From: Lentisphaeria bacterium
Lineage (GTDB): Bacteria > Verrucomicrobiota > Lentisphaeria > Victivallales > JAUVCU01
Assembly (NCBI GenBank): GCA_030590715.1
Contig: JAUVCU010000006.1
Location: 1 to 17,192 of the forward strand
Direction: 5' to 3'
Length of the DNA stretch: 17,192 nt
Shown here: piece by piece, positions 13,046 to 17,192 of the stretch
Position numbering within the stretch: position 1 is the first letter of the stretch
Layout: every line of letters begins with the position of its first letter
The notes under the pieces: model-generated
What the model was told of the DNA's origin: nothing
Database searches by the model: none
What the model saw: only the letters and a program-made list of their open reading frames with translations
Translations under genes and position numbers: made by a program

Positions 13046-14002
13046 ATGACTAACACACACCTCAATAATTTTCTTGCCTACCTTCGATCAGAACGAAATT
13101 CATCTGATCACACTATCAACAGCTATCGCAGAGACATTGAACATTTCATCAGGATTTCACCTTTGATGAAAGAGCAAACGACAAAGAAAGCCCGAGATTG
13201 GAAAGAGGTTGATATCTATGATGCACGAGAATTTATAATTGCATTACAAGGCGAAGAACTCGCGATCACTTCGATTAACAGGAAAGTCTCTGCTCTACGA
13301 TCATTCTTTAAATTCATGGTGCGCGAAAATATTGTTCCTAAAAATCCTTTTACTGGAATTACATCTCCCAAAAAGTCCAAGCCGTTACCAAAATACCTTA
13401 CGGTCAAAGAGGTTGAAAAGCTTCTTGATGCAACAGAAGTGCACTGGCGTACCGCAGTGGAAAATGGTACCGCAGCTGATTCTGATAGCGCTATATTCGC
13501 CAATAGAAGAGACAACGCAATTCTTGAAGTAATTTACAGTGGCGGTCTTAGGATTAATGAGGCAATGAGCCTTAATATGGGTGATATAGATCTCTTTTCG
13601 GGGATTATCAAAGTAAAAGGGAAAGGAAAGAAGGAAAGACTGTGCGGTTTGGGTAAACCAGCGATTTCATCACTGAGAAAATATCTAAGAGTCAGAGATA
13701 TGCGATGTGCCGACGAAAGAGCATTAGCCCCGCTTTTAGTAAATAAACACGGTACAAGATTATCAGCACGTTCATTTCAAAGGTCATTCAAGAATTATCT
13801 TATAGTTGCGGATCTACCATCCGACATCACACCACACAAACTTCGCCATTCGTTTGCCACACACCTTTTGAATGCAGGAGCTGATCTGAGAAGTGTTCAG
13901 GAACTGCTTGGCCATGAAAACTTGAGTACAACCCAAATTTACACACACGTAAGTTCAGAAAGGTTAAAGAAAGTATATAATGCAGCTCACCCAAGAGCAT
14001 AA
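13046..14002 (+). CDS. xerC: XerC/XerD-type tyrosine recombinase
   Basis: Tyrosine recombinases of this type resolve chromosome dimers at dif. The 318-residue protein has an N-terminal SAM-like DNA-binding domain (about 3-95) and a catalytic domain (about 115-315) with R169 (GGLRINEA), a Lys in VKGKGKKER near 190-196, H264 and R267 (HKLRHSFATHLL), H290 (LLGHENLSTTQ) and Y299 (IYTHV). About 20 residues (131-152) are inserted early in the catalytic domain compared with usual Xer proteins. XerC rather than XerD is an assumption. The ATG begins six bases after the pyrG terminator, with GGAG 11 bases upstream inside the terminator stem. No dif site was identified. Confidence 0.9.
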   Translation: MTNTHLNNFLAYLRSERNSSDHTINSYRRDIEHFIRISPLMKEQTTKKARDWKEVDIYDAREFIIALQGEELAITSINRKVSALRSFFKFMVRENIVPKNPFTGITSPKKSKPLPKYLTVKEVEKLLDATEVHWRTAVENGTAADSDSAIFANRRDNAILEVIYSGGLRINEAMSLNMGDIDLFSGIIKVKGKGKKERLCGLGKPAISSLRKYLRVRDMRCADERALAPLLVNKHGTRLSARSFQRSFKNYLIVADLPSDITPHKLRHSFATHLLNAGADLRSVQELLGHENLSTTQIYTHVSSERLKKVYNAAHPRA

Positions 14003-14008
14003 ATAACT

Positions 14009-16723
14009 TTAGACCAAATCAACGGGTAATTCGGCTTCTACTATTAAACTATTTTCGTGACAGTAGTTTTCATAAAATCCTTCTAGCTCAGAGCCAGATA
14101 ACGGCTTGCTGTAATAATAACCCTGACAAAGATTACACCCCTTCGAAAGTAAAAACTCCTTTTGCTCAATACATTCAACACCCGCAGCCACCACCTTCGC
14201 CTTCATGTCGTGTGCCAATGAAATAACCTCTTTTACTACTTTTGCATCTTCCGGATCTGAATGGCAAAGCTCAATAAAGATTTGGTCTATTTTGATCACA
14301 TCAATAGGGAAACATCTGATATACTGCAATAAAGAACAACCGCCACCGAAATCCCCCAAACTCACTTTCAACCCCATCTTCTTGAGCCCATGAAATGTTT
14401 TGAATGAATATTCGACATCCTTCATCACAGTACTTTCTGTAAGTTCAAAACTTATCGGGGAGAAATTGATATCGTGAATTTTGACATACTTGCCAATACT
14501 AGTTAATAAACCGGGTTCATTGAATTCAGCCAAAGTTAAATTAATTGAAACATGCAACTCTTCTCTGAGAGACTTATCCCATTTTTTTATCTGCGAGCAC
14601 ACTTCATCAAAAACATAATCCCTAATATTGCTAACCATACCAACTTCTTCCGCAATTGGCATAAACTCTTCGGGATAAACAATAAGATCTCCATCCTTCC
14701 ACCTTAACAAGGCCTCTACACCAACAACTCGGCCTTCCAGCATATCAACCTGAGGCTGATATAAGATCTCGAACTCTCTGCGCCTTAGAGCATGTCGTAT
14801 ATCTTCTGCCAATTGCTCCTTAGTATGAAAGTTTTGTTCCATTTTCAGATCAAAGACCCTGTAGCAGTTCCGCCCTGCTTCTTTGGCTTTATACATTGCG
14901 CAATCCGCCCGCCTGATCACTGTGTCAAACTCACCACCATCATTCGGATAACATACAATTCCAATGCTGGCACCAACATTAACAGTATGACCACCCAAAT
15001 TTACAGGTTCGCCTATCTTTGCAATTATCCTACCTGCGGCATCTTTGGCGATTTCGATATCTCCGCACCCCTGCATAAGAAATGAAAACTCATCCCCGCC
15101 AAATCGCGTAACAACATCTGTAGCCCTACGTATACAACCTTTCAGTCTCGTAGATATTTCAATTAACAACTTATCTCCAGACTCATGTCCCAGCGTGTCA
15201 TTTACTTCTTTGAACCTATCTAGATCAATAAAAAGCAGCATAAACTGTTGTTCATTTAGTTTTGCAGTCCTTATAGCATTTTTTAATGTATTCCTGAAGT
15301 GATTCCGGTTTCCCAGCTTTGTCAGAGCATCGCTGTACGCCAAATTTGATAACTTTTTGTGTGTCTCTTTCATCTCTGAGATATCACTGAAGATTGCGAT
15401 ATAATTCGACAGGTGCCCTTCAGAATCTTTTATTACAGAAATAGAAATCCAAATAGGCGCATCTTCACCGTCTTTCCTGCTATTTATCACTTCTCCCTGC
15501 CACCTTCCATGATTGATTATTTGAGACCACATCTCCTCGTAGAAATGACTATCATGAATACCTGACTTAGTAAAACCTGGATTCATGCCCAACGCTTCAT
15601 CCCTGCTATAACCTGTAATCTCCGTGAATGCATCATTAACGTCTATTATCAGATTATTATCATCTGTAATTACAACAGCCTCGGAAGTATTCCTTATCAC
15701 TTCATGTGATAATTTCAGCTGCTCTTCAACTTCCTTACGGCGAACTATTTCAGCTTCTTTCATACGCAAGGACAACTCAAGTTCAAAGGTTCTATCCTCA
15801 ACCCGAGCCTCCAGCTCCTCATTTAGTGAAAGCAAGCTTCTACGTGTGTTTTCCAGATCATCCATAGTACGGTTTAATTCTTGGCCTTTATCGCACAAAG
15901 AAGATGACATCGAGTTGAATGCCCGAGCGAGCTCGCCAAACGAGTCATCTGTAGGCATATCTATTTTTGAATTAAAATCCCCAGCTCCTAACCTCTTTGC
16001 TCCATTCGAAATTAACATCAGACGTCTATTCGCGACTTGCCCCAAAAAGATAATAATTGAAATTATCCCAACAATACTGCTAGTGCAGACCGTCAACATT
16101 CTATTTCGTGTTTTTGAAATGGAAATTAAGGAGTCTTTTATACTCTTCTCTGTTTCGGAGAAAACGACTACGCGGTATTCCTCTAAACTTAATTTTAATG
16201 CTGAAAACTTTTTGACTAAATTACCGCTACCAAACACATATGGTGATAGTCCACCACCTTCATCTAATGTTTTATAAAATAACCCCATATCAGAATGCAA
16301 CTGCTGCAGGTCACGCTGTATTCCTAGCAAATCTGACTCACTGCATTTCATTTGATTGAGAAGTTTACTCGAACTGCCAAGAAGAATTATTATTTCCTGA
16401 CCTCTTTTATATTTATCAAAATCACGTTCGAATAGTTCTAATGACTTAGTAATAGATTTATCGGCGCGCTCCAGAATACGGTGGTAAGGCAAGTAATATT
16501 CATAGACTTCACCAAGACTATTATTCGCCTTTTTACTGAAATCAATAAAATTAACCATCATAAAAAGCTGAACAGAAACTATTAACAACAAAGATAAAAA
16601 TGATAGAATTTTATAATTCACAATTAAGAACAAATCCCTATTATGTTTACATGAGTAGTCTTTAAACGAATTACATGTCAGCCTGGTAAACCGGTAAACT
16701 TTATTATAGATAATAAGACTCAA
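14009..16723 (-). CDS. Membrane HAMP-PAS-GGDEF-EAL cyclic-di-GMP protein, EAL part altered
   Basis: Up to 904 residues from a TTG start. Membrane spans at about 36-58 and 208-230 bracket a periplasmic sensor region with no family I recognise. HAMP (about 232-280), a coiled coil (280-340) and PAS (341-455) follow. The GGDEF domain (460-625) keeps GGDEF at 542-546 and the inhibitory site RATD (533-536), so cyclase activity is likely. The EAL domain (640-885) keeps E670 (EALLRW), N728, E760, K811 and E850, but the DDFGTG motif reads GDFGGG (G790, D791), losing one metal-binding Asp. The start is doubtful: TTG lacks a ribosome site and TATAAT lies within codons 5-7. GTG at 16621, just before the first span, is an alternative. 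It converges with xerC, six bases apart. Confidence 0.9.
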   Translation of the reverse strand: MSLIIYNKVYRFTRLTCNSFKDYSCKHNRDLFLIVNYKILSFLSLLLIVSVQLFMMVNFIDFSKKANNSLGEVYEYYLPYHRILERADKSITKSLELFERDFDKYKRGQEIIILLGSSSKLLNQMKCSESDLLGIQRDLQQLHSDMGLFYKTLDEGGGLSPYVFGSGNLVKKFSALKLSLEEYRVVVFSETEKSIKDSLISISKTRNRMLTVCTSSIVGIISIIIFLGQVANRRLMLISNGAKRLGAGDFNSKIDMPTDDSFGELARAFNSMSSSLCDKGQELNRTMDDLENTRRSLLSLNEELEARVEDRTFELELSLRMKEAEIVRRKEVEEQLKLSHEVIRNTSEAVVITDDNNLIIDVNDAFTEITGYSRDEALGMNPGFTKSGIHDSHFYEEMWSQIINHGRWQGEVINSRKDGEDAPIWISISVIKDSEGHLSNYIAIFSDISEMKETHKKLSNLAYSDALTKLGNRNHFRNTLKNAIRTAKLNEQQFMLLFIDLDRFKEVNDTLGHESGDKLLIEISTRLKGCIRRATDVVTRFGGDEFSFLMQGCGDIEIAKDAAGRIIAKIGEPVNLGGHTVNVGASIGIVCYPNDGGEFDTVIRRADCAMYKAKEAGRNCYRVFDLKMEQNFHTKEQLAEDIRHALRRREFEILYQPQVDMLEGRVVGVEALLRWKDGDLIVYPEEFMPIAEEVGMVSNIRDYVFDEVCSQIKKWDKSLREELHVSINLTLAEFNEPGLLTSIGKYVKIHDINFSPISFELTESTVMKDVEYSFKTFHGLKKMGLKVSLGDFGGGCSLLQYIRCFPIDVIKIDQIFIELCHSDPEDAKVVKEVISLAHDMKAKVVAAGVECIEQKEFLLSKGCNLCQGYYYSKPLSGSELEGFYENYCHENSLIVEAELPVDLV

Positions 16724-16732
16724 TTAATGCAA
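16703..16732 (-). promoter_or_regulatory. Candidate promoter of the GGDEF-EAL gene
   Basis: On the minus strand a perfect TATAAT (16708-16703) lies 18 bases from TTGCAT (16732-16727). If used, transcription starts near 16695, downstream of the TTG at 16723, so translation would start further in. Confidence 0.45.
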
Positions 16733-16814
16733 CTAAATAATTTCCAAGTCACATAATAGAATGCATAATGTTGTTCAATGAGAAAAAGATTCGTTAGTAT
16801 TTTAATCAAACAAC

Positions 16815-16843
16815 TTGATTCATACTATATTGAATATTATTAG
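16815..16843 (+). promoter_or_regulatory. Candidate promoter of the DUF3332-like gene
   Basis: TTGATT (16815-16820) and TATTAG (16838-16843) are separated by 17 bases, 55 bases before the start codon. Other weak matches lie nearby, so the exact promoter is uncertain. Confidence 0.3.
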
Positions 16844-16898
16844 TTGATGGTAAATTAGTTATACCTAGTCTTTTATTTTAACCAAACGGAGATTCAAA

Positions 16899-17192
16899 AT
16901 GAAGCGTTTATTATCAGCTGCACTGGCAGGAGTAGTTATCGCGACAGCATCGGGCTGTACAGGACCATTTAAACTGACAAAGAAAGTTCATGAATTCCAG
17001 ACAAGCTTTGACGACAAATGGGTTGATGAAGTCGCATTTCTTGGGCTCATAATATTCCCGATCTATGAATTTGCAACATTTGCAGATGCTATCGTTTTTA
17101 ACAGTGTTGAATTCTGGACAGGAGATAACCCGCTTGCTTCTATAGGTTTTGATAACGGGAATGAAAAAGTAGCAATGCAGCTTCAGCCTGAT
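16899..17192 (+). CDS. DUF3332-like lipoprotein, 3' end outside window
   Basis: Ninety-eight codons are present and the frame is open at the right edge. The protein has a lipoprotein signal peptide with lipobox A-S-G-C, lipidated cysteine C20, followed by TGPFKLTKKVHEF. A hydrophobic stretch lies at about 46-62 (VAFLGLIIFPIYEFATF), then DAIVFNSVEFWTGDNP at 63-78. This order of CxGPF-LTKKVH, KWVDE and VFNS-EFWTG is characteristic of the DUF3332 family as I know it, whose function is unknown. GGAG lies seven bases before the ATG, which supports the start. Strong base-pairing of the family call to sequence memory means it should be confirmed by search. Confidence 0.8.
   Translation, partial: MKRLLSAALAGVVIATASGCTGPFKLTKKVHEFQTSFDDKWVDEVAFLGLIIFPIYEFATFADAIVFNSVEFWTGDNPLASIGFDNGNEKVAMQLQPD

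Noticed and set aside
15624..16277. 217-codon plus-strand frame inside the GGDEF-EAL gene
   Set aside because: It is serine-rich shadow sequence opposite HAMP, coiled-coil and PAS coding; no motif or ribosome site.
1..17192. CRISPR arrays, tRNA or rRNA genes, phage or insertion-sequence genes
   Set aside because: No regularly spaced direct repeats with spacers, no cloverleaf or rRNA sequence, and no transposase or phage motif were seen. The only recombinase is Xer-type.

Overview
The window reads as AT-rich bacterial chromosome. No plasmid, phage or insertion-sequence gene was recognised, and no tRNA, rRNA or CRISPR array was seen. The proteins are Gram-negative in character: signal peptides, a lipobox lipoprotein and Spy/CpxP-like periplasmic proteins. 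A sulfatase-maturation-type protein next to translation genes, a DUF3332-type lipoprotein and the general sequence flavour suggest a marine PVC-group bacterium, perhaps Lentisphaerota. That placement is an impression, not a demonstrated assignment.

Layout. (1) 1-801, minus: the N-terminal 267 codons of a secreted formylglycine-generating-enzyme-family protein, running off the left edge. (2) 928-4120, minus: thrS-infC-rpmI-rplT with a promoter before thrS and a UUCG-loop terminator after rplT. InfC must start at an AUA codon, and the ThrRS lacks its TGS domain. (3) 4110-6617, minus: rpsP-khpA-trmD-rplS-rnhB with its own terminator; rimM is absent and trmD starts at TTG, one base after khpA. 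(4) 6936-7994, plus: rlmN, divergent from rpsP. (5) 8026-11061, minus: an apparent envelope-stress module. It comprises an ECF sigma factor, an overlapping 100-residue single-membrane-span protein (possible anti-sigma), a membrane-anchored Spy/CnrX-like protein (possible sensor), and two secreted Spy-like paralogues. The paralogues share an almost identical 68-bp promoter block and an almost identical signal-peptide coding segment. (6) 11394-14002, plus: pyrG, a strong terminator, then a XerC/D-type recombinase. (7) 14009-16723, minus: a membrane-bound HAMP-PAS-GGDEF-EAL protein whose EAL half has lost one conserved Asp. (8) 16899 to the right edge, plus: the start of a DUF3332-like lipoprotein.

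How the parts work together. Regions 2 and 3 are ordinary translation and RNA-maturation operons. The part most worth following up is region 5. The shared blocks before both Spy-like genes contain TGTAAC-N17-CGAT, which resembles ECF-sigma promoters, and the matching sigma gene lies next door. The sigma gene has an extended -10 element framed by two copies of a 10-bp repeat. Further repeats with 18- or 36-bp spacing lie upstream of each Spy-like gene. The simplest model is envelope damage or metal, sensed by the Spy-like membrane protein, releasing the sigma factor, which then induces two periplasmic Spy-like proteins. The wiring is inferred; the repeats, promoters and gene order are visible in the sequence.
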